A stretch of 64,000 bases of DNA from an uncultured Bacteroidales bacterium (GTDB taxonomy: Bacteria > Bacteroidota > Bacteroidia > Bacteroidales > UBA932), in NCBI GenBank assembly GCA_900316245.1, contig ONCE01000003.1:62001-126000 (forward strand), given 5' to 3'. Shown in pieces: positions 27,295-36,554 of the stretch. Both the position numbers and the translations under genes were made by a program. The notes under the pieces were generated by a model that searched no databases, was not told the origin of the DNA, and worked only from the letters and a program-made list of their open reading frames with translations. Positions within the stretch are counted from its first letter, which is position 1; the number at the start of each line of letters is the position of its first letter.

Positions 27295-27909
27295 GACCCG
27301 CCGGGCACCTACATAGCGCATCATAAAGTAGGGCTGGTTGGAGTTGTCTTCCGTAACCCCTTTGGAAGTGGAGGCGTGAATGAAATTGAAACTGCCGTTT
27401 TCACGATTGAGGGAGACCACAATACCCACGTGGCCAATGTCGCGGACACTTCCCCGCTTGCCAAAGAACACCAGGTCTCCTACCTGCATATCTGCGTACG
27501 ACGGGACTTCCCGGGCCTCCTTGAACTGGGCCTGGGTAAAAGGGGTAAGGGTATAACCGAATTTCTTGAATACGTGGGTAGTAAAGTGCGAGCAGTCAAA
27601 ATGGCCGGGACCGGCTGCGCCCAAACGGTACGGGGTACCCGTAAACGTGCGGGCATATTCGATAACCTGCTTGGAAAGAGGCTGTTTACTGCTCTTGGCC
27701 TTCTTCTCCTCCGGAGCCGGCGTCAGTTTCACGGGATCCTTCGCCGCCTGTTCCGAAGCGCTCTTGTGAACCTCCGCAGGCTTGCTGTCCTCCGTCTGGG
27801 CCAATGGATACGTCTTGAGATCCTCTTGGGCAATGGGGGTAGCCCGCCGGACCGAGGCACAGGACAGCATCGAGAGCAGCAACACGGGGAGTATGAGGCT
27901 TTTTCCCAT
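27280..27909 (-). CDS. NlpC/P60 family cell-wall peptidase lipoprotein
   Basis: The 209-residue protein has a lipoprotein signal (C17 in LLSMLSC), a charged flexible linker (about 20-80) and a C-terminal NlpC/P60 domain. Catalytic residues are C106 in GHFDCSHFTTHVF and H160 in DIGHVGIV, with FIHAS supplying the third polar position. Such Spr-like enzymes cut peptide cross-links in peptidoglycan from the outer-membrane side. The -7 box TAACTTTG ends 5 nt before the ATG, implying a nearly leaderless mRNA, and the promoter is shared back to back with ssrA. Confidence 0.9.
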   Translation of the reverse strand: MGKSLILPVLLLSMLSCASVRRATPIAQEDLKTYPLAQTEDSKPAEVHKSASEQAAKDPVKLTPAPEEKKAKSSKQPLSKQVIEYARTFTGTPYRLGAAGPGHFDCSHFTTHVFKKFGYTLTPFTQAQFKEAREVPSYADMQVGDLVFFGKRGSVRDIGHVGIVVSLNRENGSFNFIHASTSKGVTEDNSNQPYFMMRYVGARRVLPDE

Positions 27910-27914
27910 GGTTG

Positions 27915-27922
27915 CAAAGTTA
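27915..27922 (-). promoter_or_regulatory. -7 promoter box of the NlpC/P60 gene
   Basis: The minus strand reads TAACTTTG, with a TTGC -33 element about 21 nt upstream (at 27945-27942). The ATG lies 5 nt downstream of the box. The bases overlap the -33 element of the divergent ssrA promoter. Confidence 0.7.
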
Positions 27923-27935
27923 AATAAAAAATCCT

Positions 27936-27943
27936 TATCTTTG
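27936..27943 (+). promoter_or_regulatory. -7 promoter box of ssrA (tmRNA)
   Basis: TATCTTTG matches TAnnTTTG, with TTGC at 27912-27915 giving a 20-nt spacer. The mature tmRNA 5' end is predicted 15 nt downstream, leaving a short leader for RNase P to remove. Confidence 0.75.
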
Positions 27944-27958
27944 CAATCACGTCTAGCT

Positions 27959-28356
27959 GGGGGTGTTTTGGTTTTGACAGCGCTGATGCTGGACGGTAAG
28001 CATGTCGGGCCTCGGAACCTGTCCCGTAAAACGCAGATTCCAAAAAATCAGTTGCCAACAACAACTACGCACTCGCTGCTTAATTTGCCAAGCAAATTAG
28101 CTTAATCCGCCGCGCCAAGGTTGCGCCGCCGACGAGTATCCCTCGGCCCTTCCGCCTCTTAAGGGCCCCTCAAGGGGTATCATCCATTTGGGGCTGCTCC
28201 GGAGGACGCCTCTAAATCCGGCTAAGACTTAAAGGCTAAGGGTAAGTTCGCCCGCCCTCCGGCAGGCTTGCCACGAAAACCAAAGGAAGGATAAGCATGT
28301 AGAAAGCCGCCTGGTGCGACGTTTGGACAGCGGTTCGAGTCCGCTCACCTCCACCA
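27959..28356 (+). ncRNA. ssrA: Transfer-messenger RNA (tmRNA)
   Basis: tmRNA rescues stalled ribosomes and tags the unfinished protein for proteolysis. The 5' end GGGGGTG (27959-27965) pairs with CACCTCC before the encoded ACCA (28353-28356), forming the acceptor stem. The TTCGAGT T-loop with its 5-bp stem AGCGG/CCGCT lies just before it. The tag reading frame at 28054-28083 encodes ANNNYALAA then TAA, close to the Bacteroidota consensus ending NYALAA. The stop lies in a hairpin (TAATTTG / CAAATTA). The molecule is one-piece, 398 nt. The CCA is encoded. Confidence 0.95.
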
Positions 28357-28382
28357 ATAACCGCTTCTGAGTTTTCTCGGAA

Positions 28383-29456
28383 ATGGAAGAGCTAGCTATA
28401 CTAAAAGATATATTCTTTGTCATCCTCTACGGTGGCGTAACAATGCTCGACGCGGTGGCAGCCCTGTACCTGCTGCTGCGTCGCGGAAATGCCATAGCGC
28501 CGGAGGTAACATCTCCGCTTCGCCTGCGCCGGTGGGCGTCGGCCTTCCTGGTAGCCTCCGCGGTGAGCCACATCCTGTGGTTGCTGTATGCCTGTCATCC
28601 GTCTTCCAAAGCCTACTTTTCCATCTGCAGCATAGATATTCTGATCCTGATTCCTTCTATGGCCGGCACCATGCTGGCTATGCTGCAGGACCGGCGCAGG
28701 AAAGTCTGGCCCATCATCGTCGCATTGCTTCCAGCCGTTATCCTATCGGCCATATGCATCATCCGGGATAATGAGGCTTTGTTCACTCCCGTCAGCATAT
28801 ATATCATCTCTTTGTATACCGCGTTCATTGTGTATTTGCTCTTTGCCGTCAGACTTTACGGACGCTGGCTGCGGGACAATTATTCAGACTTGGAGCACAA
28901 GGAGATATGGCAAAGCTTCCTGATACTCGCTGTATTCCTGCTGTTTTTCATTGGCTACAGCAGCACCTCCGAAAACCCTGTTCCTCTTTATCTTTTACAG
29001 CTAGGCAACATCTTGATTGTGGGCTTGCTGCTTTGGCGCGTAGAAACCTTGCAACAGTTGGGTGAAACCACGCTGGCCGAAGAAGGGCAGAAGAATTCCG
29101 CCCCTGCCATTCCTTCCAGCATCGGCCCCCTTCTCAAAACGCATTGCGAGGACGCTCAGCTTTATCTGCAACACGACCTCACCGTTTCCCACCTGGCTCA
29201 GATCATAGGGACAAACCGATATTACCTCAGTCAGTACTTTGCCCAGCAGGGCATCACCTATAACGCCTACATCAACGGGCTGCGGATCCGACACTTTGTC
29301 CGCCTGTATCACGAGGCGGTAGACAACCACCGGATTGTCACGGCCCAGCAGCTGGCTCACGAGAGCGGGTTCCACAGTTACAGCACTTTCAGCGCCACGT
29401 TCAAACAGAATATGGGAACCACCGTTACGGCCTGGATGCGCAGCGTTTCAGACTAG
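28383..29456 (+). CDS. Membrane-anchored AraC-type transcriptional regulator
   Basis: The 357-residue protein has about six or seven hydrophobic helices in its first ~225 residues and a C-terminal AraC-type helix-turn-helix (about 255-357), with LTVSHLAQIIGTNRYYLSQY and LAHESGFHSYSTFSATFKQN. This layout is frequent in Bacteroidota; the membrane part probably senses a signal in or across the inner membrane. It begins only 27 nt after the tmRNA 3' end, with no promoter box visible between, so part of its expression may be read-through from ssrA. A strong hairpin follows the stop. Confidence 0.85.
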   Translation: MEELAILKDIFFVILYGGVTMLDAVAALYLLLRRGNAIAPEVTSPLRLRRWASAFLVASAVSHILWLLYACHPSSKAYFSICSIDILILIPSMAGTMLAMLQDRRRKVWPIIVALLPAVILSAICIIRDNEALFTPVSIYIISLYTAFIVYLLFAVRLYGRWLRDNYSDLEHKEIWQSFLILAVFLLFFIGYSSTSENPVPLYLLQLGNILIVGLLLWRVETLQQLGETTLAEEGQKNSAPAIPSSIGPLLKTHCEDAQLYLQHDLTVSHLAQIIGTNRYYLSQYFAQQGITYNAYINGLRIRHFVRLYHEAVDNHRIVTAQQLAHESGFHSYSTFSATFKQNMGTTVTAWMRSVSD

Positions 29457-29478
29457 GTTTCATTTTCAGAATTTGCAA

Positions 29479-29519
29479 AAAGGTTTCGGAATTCGCAAAA
29501 ATTGCGGTCCGGAACCTTT
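29479..29519 (+). terminator. Long hairpin after the membrane AraC gene
   Basis: Outer arms AAAGGTTTCGGA (29479-29490) and TCCGGAACCTTT (29508-29519) pair at 11 of 12 positions, and an inner CGCAA/TTGCG stem extends the structure. T-rich DNA follows (TTTATTGTTTTTT), so this is a probable terminator about 22 nt after the stop. Confidence 0.6.
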
Positions 29520-29573
29520 CCTTTATTGTTTTTTCCGGGAAAATTCACTAACTATGACTATTAAACCGGAACA

Positions 29574-32210
29574 ATGAAAAGACACAAACTAATAACCAGC
29601 CTTTTTGCGCTGTTCGTTTTGGCGTTTCCGGCCCTGGCCGTTTTTACCGGAATGGGCCTGGATGCTACGCTTTCCAACCTGCGCAGGGAGTTGTATTACG
29701 ACTATCTTCAGATTGACCAGACAAGGGAAATGATGGGGAAAGAGTACGAAGTCCAGCACCAGAAAATGGTGGACATCGTCAAGAAATGCAACGACCTGTC
29801 GCTGATGCTGTATTCCCAGAAGCAGGACTACACCTTTGACATCAGCTATGCCCTGGAGAAAGTGTGTCAGGAATTCAAAGACTTCAACAAGAACCGCACG
29901 CCCTACGACCGCATCGTGTTCAGTATGGATGCGGAGATGAACCGGTATGCGCGCCTGATTGAGTCGCTCCGTCGGCTCCCTCCCGAACTCCGGGACGTGG
30001 AGGTGGTGCCGGACAGCCTGGCCTACCACAACGATTCGCTGGACGTGCACCTCCAGCAGAACGAAAGCCTCCTGCAGCAGGAGTTGGAAGAGCAAGTGAA
30101 GGCCATCCTCGCCTCCAACGAAGCGTTTATCCTGAGCGAATCCGGCCAGATAGACCGCGACTCCTGCCTGCTGTACGCCTCCGAACTGCTGAAACTGTAC
30201 GCCGAGACGCGGGAACTCGTAATGGCCGACAGCACCCATTACCGGGAAGCCGAGCTTCGCATGAAAGAGTCGTACGACTATGCCATCAACTACTATGACA
30301 TCCTCGAGAAAAAGGTTTTTGTGGAGGGACAGACGCCCTGGATTACCATCCTCAAGAATCCCGTCTACTACTTGAACGAGGCCCGGACAGAACTGGCCGA
30401 TAAATTTGGCCTGTCCTCTGCCCAGATCCTACTCCGGAAAGAGCAGGATGGGGAGCGCCTGAGGGATGTCATTACCAATAACTATCAGCTGTCCAATGTG
30501 GCCAAGCTCTATTGGCTGCTCTTCTACTTTGTGGCATTCCTCCTTCTCTGGGCGGTTTCGGCCCTTCTCCTGATCCCTCTCTACCGTTTTATAAAGCCCC
30601 TTGGAAAGAGGGTGGCCCCGGAGCAGAAACCTTATCTGGCCATCCTGCTGGCCTGCGTCCTGTTTATCGTCCTCAGTTTTGAGAGCGTAGATGACGACAT
30701 AGCCCGCAAGGGAATGAGCATCATGCGCACCTTTATCTGGCTGCTCATGGCCATCAATACGGCCCTGCTCATCCGGCTGGAACCCAAGAAGCTCATAAAC
30801 AGCACCCTGATCTACTTACCCACCATTTTCTCGGCCCTGTTCGTCATCAGCCTGCGGGTGCTGTTCGTTCCCAACGCCGTTTTGAATTTTGTCTTCCCTC
30901 CCCTGCTGCTGGTAATGACGCTATGGCAGCTGACGGCCAATTTACGGCTAAGCAAAAAGACGGACATAACCGATTCCGTGATTGGATGGGTTTCGCTCTT
31001 CATTACCGGCTCCGCCATGATCATCAGCTGGGTGGGCTACATTTTCCTGGCGCTGATCATCCTGGTGTGGTGGTTCTTCCAGCTGGCTTTCATCCTGGCC
31101 ATCGCCTCCATATGGAGCCTCACGCTCCAGTATAAGGAAAAGCGGCTGAACAAGCGGATATCGGCCTATAAAGCCAAGACCACTTATGTGACGGGGACGG
31201 CCAAGGACCAGCTGCAGTTCAGTGCAACCTGGTTCTATGACCTGATCCGGGAGGTCCTGATTCCCATTCTGGTAATCTACTCCCTCACCACCTGCATTTA
31301 CCTGGCCCTGAACATCTTCGAGTTCAACGACTTGTTCCATTCCCTTTTCGACGAGCCCTTCTTCCGTCAGGGAACCTTCCATATATCCGTCTACGACATC
31401 CTCTTCCTGGGGGGCCTGTTCGCCGTGTTCCGCTATGTGAACAAGGTAATCCACATTGTGTGGCAGAAGTCCAGATACCGCAGGTTCCTCCGCAAGTACA
31501 ACCGCAAGACCATTCAGAACAACGAGATCAACCTGGCCCTGGGAAACAGTCTCATCAGCGTATTCATCTGGTTCGTGTACCTGGACCTCTTCGTGGTTAC
31601 GCTCAGCATACCCACCGGATCGCTGGGGCTCATTGCCGGCGGTCTGTCGGCCGGTGTAGGTCTGGCTCTCAAGGACATCCTCAACAACTTCATCTACGGC
31701 ATCCAGCTTATGGGCGGCCGTCTGCGGGTTGGAGACTGGATCGAATGCGACGGGGTCCGTGGCAAAGTGGTGGACATCAATTACCAGACCACCTTGGTGG
31801 AAACGCTCTACGGTACCCAGGTGGCTTTCCTGAACTCATCCCTGTTCAGCAAGAGCTTCACCAACCTTACCCGGAACAATTCTTACGAGCTTACCATCAT
31901 CACGGTGGGCGTTGCCTACGGAACCGATTTCCAGAAGGTAAGGGAAGCGTTGGAGAAAGGACTGGAGGTACTCAAGACCAAGGACAAGTTCGGCCGGGAC
32001 ATCGTGGAGCCCACTTACGGGCACTATATCCGTTTCGACGACTTCGGGGACAGTTCCGTGAATGTGGCGGTGAGACAGTACGTGCTGGTTTCGGAGCAAG
32101 TGGAATACCGGTATCAGTGCAAGGAACTCATCTACAAGATTCTGAAGGAAAACGGCATTACCATCCCGTTCCCGCAGAGAGATGTGCATATGATTAAAGA
32201 CATTGATTGA
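29574..32210 (+). CDS. Large mechanosensitive (MscS-family) channel protein
   Basis: The 878-residue inner-membrane protein has an N-terminal hydrophobic/signal segment, a long helical periplasmic region (about 30-300) with coiled-coil character, and many transmembrane helices (about 310-680). The MscS core (about 640-870) has the pore-lining glycine/alanine helix SLGLIAGGLSAGVGLALKDI, cited in two parts as GLIAGGLSAGVG and LALKDILNN, and the beta domain with RVGDWIECDGVRGKV. It resembles the large MscK/MscM type rather than small MscS. Such channels release solutes on hypo-osmotic shock. The next gene starts 1 nt after its stop. Confidence 0.9.
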   Translation: MKRHKLITSLFALFVLAFPALAVFTGMGLDATLSNLRRELYYDYLQIDQTREMMGKEYEVQHQKMVDIVKKCNDLSLMLYSQKQDYTFDISYALEKVCQEFKDFNKNRTPYDRIVFSMDAEMNRYARLIESLRRLPPELRDVEVVPDSLAYHNDSLDVHLQQNESLLQQELEEQVKAILASNEAFILSESGQIDRDSCLLYASELLKLYAETRELVMADSTHYREAELRMKESYDYAINYYDILEKKVFVEGQTPWITILKNPVYYLNEARTELADKFGLSSAQILLRKEQDGERLRDVITNNYQLSNVAKLYWLLFYFVAFLLLWAVSALLLIPLYRFIKPLGKRVAPEQKPYLAILLACVLFIVLSFESVDDDIARKGMSIMRTFIWLLMAINTALLIRLEPKKLINSTLIYLPTIFSALFVISLRVLFVPNAVLNFVFPPLLLVMTLWQLTANLRLSKKTDITDSVIGWVSLFITGSAMIISWVGYIFLALIILVWWFFQLAFILAIASIWSLTLQYKEKRLNKRISAYKAKTTYVTGTAKDQLQFSATWFYDLIREVLIPILVIYSLTTCIYLALNIFEFNDLFHSLFDEPFFRQGTFHISVYDILFLGGLFAVFRYVNKVIHIVWQKSRYRRFLRKYNRKTIQNNEINLALGNSLISVFIWFVYLDLFVVTLSIPTGSLGLIAGGLSAGVGLALKDILNNFIYGIQLMGGRLRVGDWIECDGVRGKVVDINYQTTLVETLYGTQVAFLNSSLFSKSFTNLTRNNSYELTIITVGVAYGTDFQKVREALEKGLEVLKTKDKFGRDIVEPTYGHYIRFDDFGDSSVNVAVRQYVLVSEQVEYRYQCKELIYKILKENGITIPFPQRDVHMIKDID

Positions 32211-32211
32211 T

Positions 32212-34287
32212 ATGATTTCCCATAGAATTCCCCTATTGGCCTGTGCGTTGGCAGCATCCGTAGTGCTGTCCTTCTCCGGCTGCCATACTAGGACCGGCAA
32301 GTCCTCCAGCGGGGAAGCCGTCAACCTGATGGATGCGGCTTCCAAGGCAAGAGACTATGAAAGGATCCTATTCCTGGCAGACAGCCTGGGAAAGGCCGGT
32401 AAGCTTTCCAAGGGTGAGAGCAATTACTGGCAAGGCTATGCCCACTACCAGCTGGGTCAGCGCGAGCTGGCGGAGTACTTCTGGCAAGAGGCCATCCGGG
32501 TCACGGAAAACTCAGAAGACCCTGTCGACCTCACCTACTATGCCAAATCGGCCAGCTACCTTACCAGCCAGCTCTGCCGTTACGCAGAATACGCATCGGC
32601 CCTTCATACGGCTCTCCCCATCATCAACCGCCTGGAAAGAATCCAGTGCGATACCACCAGCGATTATACCAACCTGCTCATTTTTGCCGGTTGCGCCAAG
32701 ACGTACTTTGACAAGGAAGACCCAGCGGCCACCGATATGCTGGAGCGGGCCTACCAGATGCATATGGACAACATCCGGCGCAAAGAGTCCCGAACGTCCT
32801 ATCGCGACGCCGTGGCCGGAATCAACAACGTCGCTTACATCTGGATTAACGTAGAGGGTTACGACAAGGCGCTGTTCTGGACCAGCCGTCTGGGAAATCT
32901 GCTCCAGGAATACAGGCAGAAATTCCCGGCCGATAAAAGCTATACCGACAAGCAGTGGGCCCGCTATAAGTTGTACCACGCCGCCGCTTTGGAAGGCGTA
33001 GGGCAACACCAGGAGGCCGAAAACGAATATCGAGATTATCAGGAAACGGATTTCGCCCAAACCCTGGAGGGCCTGACCAATGCCAGCGAGTACTTGTCCA
33101 TTGCCCATCGTTGGGAAGAGGCTGTGGCCAGCTATCGCAGCATTATGGAATACCTCCAGAATGAGAATATGGTTTATTCACTGGAAAACATCCAGCGCTA
33201 TCTGCTCAAGAAGTACCGTGCCTACCAGATACTTCATCGGCAGGATTCCATCAATCTTACGGCGCGGCAGATCTGCGAGGTACTGGATTCGGCCATCATC
33301 AACAACCGGAACCTCGATGCCAGCGAGCTGCATTCCATCCACGTGAGGGATATGGAGATTGTAGAGGCCGAAGCCCGTTCGGCCCGCCAGCGACAGATCT
33401 ATAGCGCATTGGTAGTCATTATCCTGGTCATCGCCTTTACCATCTACATCATCTTCCGCCGGAGGGCCGATAAAAAGCTGCACAAGGCCCACGAGGCACT
33501 GAAGGAAGCCTACGACCAGCTGGAAGAGACCACCACCGTCAAGGAGCGTATGGAGAGCGAGCTGCGCATCGCCCGCGACATCCAGATGTCCATGGTACCC
33601 AGCACGTTCGCCCTCTATCCGGGGCTGGATATGTTTGCATCCATGACGCCCGCCAGGGAGGTAGGCGGAGACCTGTACGGCTATCTGCTCACAGGAGACA
33701 AGCTCTATTTTGTGGTGGGAGACGTCAGTGGAAAGGGCGTGCCCGCTTCCCTGTTCATGGCCCAGGCCACCCGCCTGTTCCAGACGCTGGCCAAGCAGGG
33801 TATGTCGCCTGCCGAGATTTGCACCCGCATGAACGACGCCCTTTCGGGCGAGGACAACGAAGGCAATATGTTTGTTACCATGTTCCTCGGCCTGTTGGAT
33901 CTTAAGTCAGGGCACCTTTCCTTCTGCAATGCCGGTCACAACCCGCCCATCCTGGGAGACCCTGAGAAGGGCTGCGATTTCATCCAGATGCATCCCAATG
34001 CGCCCATCGGCGTATTGCCGGGACTCGATTTCCAGGGAGACGAAATCGAGAACATCAAAGGCAGGCCGCTGTTCCTCTATACCGACGGCCTCAACGAAGC
34101 CGAAAATCCCGCGCACGAGCAGTTTGGGGATGACCGTCTGCTCACGTTCCTCAGGAACTGCAGTTTCGAGTCTTCCAGGCAGGTAATCCTGGACATTGCC
34201 GCAGATGTAGAGAAGCACAGAAATGGGGCCGAACCCAACGACGACCTCACCATGATGTGTATTAACATAAAAGTTACCACCGAATAA
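32212..34287 (+). CDS. TPR-containing membrane sensor with SpoIIE/PP2C phosphatase output
   Basis: From the ATG at 32212 the protein has 691 residues. An N-terminal signal or lipoprotein-like segment (VVLSFSGC) leads into an extracytoplasmic helical repeat region (about 30-395, TPR-like). One transmembrane helix (about 398-416), a coiled linker and a C-terminal SpoIIE domain (about 446-690) follow. Metal-binding positions are visible: GGDLYGY, VGDVSGKG and PNDDLTMM. Such RsbU-like phosphatases dephosphorylate STAS antagonists in partner switching. A TTG at 32203 is possible but less likely. No STAS gene is adjacent; one lies at 43969. Confidence 0.85.
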   Translation: MISHRIPLLACALAASVVLSFSGCHTRTGKSSSGEAVNLMDAASKARDYERILFLADSLGKAGKLSKGESNYWQGYAHYQLGQRELAEYFWQEAIRVTENSEDPVDLTYYAKSASYLTSQLCRYAEYASALHTALPIINRLERIQCDTTSDYTNLLIFAGCAKTYFDKEDPAATDMLERAYQMHMDNIRRKESRTSYRDAVAGINNVAYIWINVEGYDKALFWTSRLGNLLQEYRQKFPADKSYTDKQWARYKLYHAAALEGVGQHQEAENEYRDYQETDFAQTLEGLTNASEYLSIAHRWEEAVASYRSIMEYLQNENMVYSLENIQRYLLKKYRAYQILHRQDSINLTARQICEVLDSAIINNRNLDASELHSIHVRDMEIVEAEARSARQRQIYSALVVIILVIAFTIYIIFRRRADKKLHKAHEALKEAYDQLEETTTVKERMESELRIARDIQMSMVPSTFALYPGLDMFASMTPAREVGGDLYGYLLTGDKLYFVVGDVSGKGVPASLFMAQATRLFQTLAKQGMSPAEICTRMNDALSGEDNEGNMFVTMFLGLLDLKSGHLSFCNAGHNPPILGDPEKGCDFIQMHPNAPIGVLPGLDFQGDEIENIKGRPLFLYTDGLNEAENPAHEQFGDDRLLTFLRNCSFESSRQVILDIAADVEKHRNGAEPNDDLTMMCINIKVTTE

Positions 34288-34300
34288 AACACTTAAAACT

Positions 34301-34864
34301 ATGGGAATTAGATTCAAGAACAAGTCGGACGTCTTCAACGTATCGGTTACCGCCATCGCCGCAGTGGTCTCCGTGGGCATCATGCTCTACGGAGTGTGGC
34401 ATTTCGGCCTGGAGAATGCCTGGCCCGAACTTGTACTCAACGTGTTCTACATCGCCTGCATCGTGATGATGTGGATGTACTTTTTCAACGGTCCCATCAC
34501 AACCAAGCAGTTCAACTACTGGTGCACCCTGAACGTAGGCATTACTGTGCTGCTGAGGGACATCCTCTTTGCCCCTCCGCTGGTCAACTATCCACTTCAT
34601 CTGACCTGCCTCACCCTCTCGGTAGTGCTCGTCCTGATGCTCACCTACTTCTATGCCCGTAAGGACTGGAAAACCTATTCCAAGCGAAACCTGTGGATGA
34701 TTTTCATTGTAGACCTGCTCATCGCCACCCTTTATAACATTGACATCTTCCTGGAGACCTCCGACGAATATTCCACCTATCTGATGGTGGAAATTTGGAT
34801 TCGTCCCACCATCACCTACGGAATGGTGGCCTGTTTTGTTAAGGAAACCGAAGATAAAGAATAA
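34301..34864 (+). CDS. Membrane protein of unknown function
   Basis: The 187-residue protein has about five or six hydrophobic helices (starting around residues 12, 45, 75, 100, 130 and 165) and charged termini. No family is recognised. It starts 13 nt after the SpoIIE-phosphatase gene and ends 20 nt before the first amidohydrolase, so it belongs to the same plus-strand run of genes. It may be a membrane partner of the phosphatase, but the sequence gives no direct hint. Confidence 0.6.
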   Translation: MGIRFKNKSDVFNVSVTAIAAVVSVGIMLYGVWHFGLENAWPELVLNVFYIACIVMMWMYFFNGPITTKQFNYWCTLNVGITVLLRDILFAPPLVNYPLHLTCLTLSVVLVLMLTYFYARKDWKTYSKRNLWMIFIVDLLIATLYNIDIFLETSDEYSTYLMVEIWIRPTITYGMVACFVKETEDKE

Positions 34865-34884
34865 CCACATAAAAGAAAGAAATT

Positions 34885-36540
34885 ATGAAAGCTGACCACA
34901 TCATTAAAAACGCTAAGATCTTTACATCTGATAAGAAGAATCCTAAGGCAACCGCTCTGGTTGTAAAGGATGGAAAATTTGTATACGTTGGCGATGAAGC
35001 CGGCCTCAAGGATTATGAAGGAGAGGTCAAGGACCTGGGCGGCAAGTTCATCATGCCCGGCATCATCGACAGCCACGTGCACGTGACCATTCCTGTGGCA
35101 TTTGACTACGCCGACCTGGGTGTCCGCTTTGAACCCGACGGCAAGAAGGGCGCCATGGACTTTATGTCGGCCTATGTCAAGGAGCATCCCGGGCAGAAAT
35201 GCTACCGCTTCCTGCTGGAACGTCACTTCCTCAAGGATGAGGAGATTACCAAGGAAGACCTGGACGGCGTATGCCCGGACAAGGAGCTCATCCTCCTGGA
35301 AGGCGAATGCCATAGCAACTGGGTGAACTCCAAGGTCCTGGAAAGGATGGGCATCGCCGACGACACGCCGGACCCCGTCCCGGGACTGGCCTATTATGTG
35401 CGCAAGGACGGCCACGTGACCGGTAACTCCTTTGAAACCGCAAGCTGGCCCATTCTCTTCGATGGCGTAAACGATCTGACGGAAGAGCAGATCCGGGTGT
35501 CCCTGGAGCGCTGGATCGAGTATTCCAAGAAGGTGGGCGTCAGCGCAGTCTTTGACGCCGGTTTCCCGGAGCACAACCCCGTCCACGAGCGGATGTATGA
35601 CATTCTTTGCAAGATGGATAAGGAAGGCAAGCTGCCCATCTACATTGACGGATCCTACGTGCTCACCCGTCCCAGCAAGATGCAGGAGGCCATCGAGGAA
35701 GTGAAGCGCTTCAACAAGAAATATAACTCTGAGCACCTGAAGGTGCACACCCTCAAGATCTTCATGGACGGCACCCTGAAGATTGAAACGGCGGCACAGG
35801 TCACGCCTTATGTGGACACGGGTGTGACGGGCACTACAGCCTTCAAGCCCGCCCAGGTGGCCGAAATCCTCAAGGCCCTCAACGAAGCCAACCTCGACCT
35901 CCACGTACATACCGTGGGCGAAGCAGCTTCCCGCGTGGTCCTGGACGGTGTGGAGCTGGCTAAGAAGGAATTGGGAGACAAGTTCCACGTGAGGGTTACC
36001 TGCGCTCACCTGGAGGTGCAGGACGATGCCGACCTTCCTCGCTTTGCCAAGCTGGGCGTATTTGCCAATTACACCCCCTGGTGGCACAACGGAGGCGGCC
36101 CGGGCGTATTGGCCCAAATGCTTGGAGAGAAGCGTTCCAGGAGCATGTACCGTTGCAAGACGGTCTGGAATTCAGGTGCCACGGTGGCCTGGTCCAGCGA
36201 CAATGTGGCCGGCGGCGATTTCACCACCTGGAGCCCCTACCTGGGTATGGAGATTGGTATGACCCGCACCATTTCGGAGAAGACAAATGTCCCCGCTTAC
36301 TGCATAAGCCCTGTTATGAATCCTCCGGCAGAGGAAAGAATGAGCAAGGAGGAAATGTTCATCGGCTACACCATCAACGGCGCCAAGCAGCTGGGCATCG
36401 AGGATAAGAAGGGCTCCATCGAAGTGGGCAAGGATGCCGACTTCCTTGTGTTTGACAAGGACCTCCTGACGGCAGAGAAAGAAGGCTTCAGCTACAACAA
36501 GCCCACCGATGTCTACTTCGCCGGTAAAAAAGTGAATTAA
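34885..36540 (+). CDS. Amidohydrolase 3 (YtcJ-like) family protein
   Basis: The 551-residue protein belongs to the YtcJ-like branch of metal-dependent amidohydrolases. It shows the N-terminal beta-sandwich part, the metal site IMPGIIDSHVHVTIP (about 55), HVHTVGEAA (about 345), CAHLEVQDD (about 375) and WSSDNVAGGDF with the catalytic Asp (about 435), then a C-terminal GSIEVGKDADFLVFDKD block. Cytosolic, since no signal peptide is seen. The substrate is unknown. It is followed 14 nt later by a second amidohydrolase of the same family, probably an old tandem duplication. Confidence 0.85.
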   Translation: MKADHIIKNAKIFTSDKKNPKATALVVKDGKFVYVGDEAGLKDYEGEVKDLGGKFIMPGIIDSHVHVTIPVAFDYADLGVRFEPDGKKGAMDFMSAYVKEHPGQKCYRFLLERHFLKDEEITKEDLDGVCPDKELILLEGECHSNWVNSKVLERMGIADDTPDPVPGLAYYVRKDGHVTGNSFETASWPILFDGVNDLTEEQIRVSLERWIEYSKKVGVSAVFDAGFPEHNPVHERMYDILCKMDKEGKLPIYIDGSYVLTRPSKMQEAIEEVKRFNKKYNSEHLKVHTLKIFMDGTLKIETAAQVTPYVDTGVTGTTAFKPAQVAEILKALNEANLDLHVHTVGEAASRVVLDGVELAKKELGDKFHVRVTCAHLEVQDDADLPRFAKLGVFANYTPWWHNGGGPGVLAQMLGEKRSRSMYRCKTVWNSGATVAWSSDNVAGGDFTTWSPYLGMEIGMTRTISEKTNVPAYCISPVMNPPAEERMSKEEMFIGYTINGAKQLGIEDKKGSIEVGKDADFLVFDKDLLTAEKEGFSYNKPTDVYFAGKKVN

Positions 36541-36554
36541 TCAAGATTAATGCG

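Noticed and set aside
28021..28260. Repeated G/C-rich stems suggesting a riboswitch before the AraC gene
   Set aside because: They are internal tmRNA pseudoknot and hairpin elements.
28320..28356. Possible separate tRNA at the TTCGAGT T-loop
   Set aside because: It is the 3' part of the tmRNA, which pairs with the 5' end at 27959; no anticodon arm is present.
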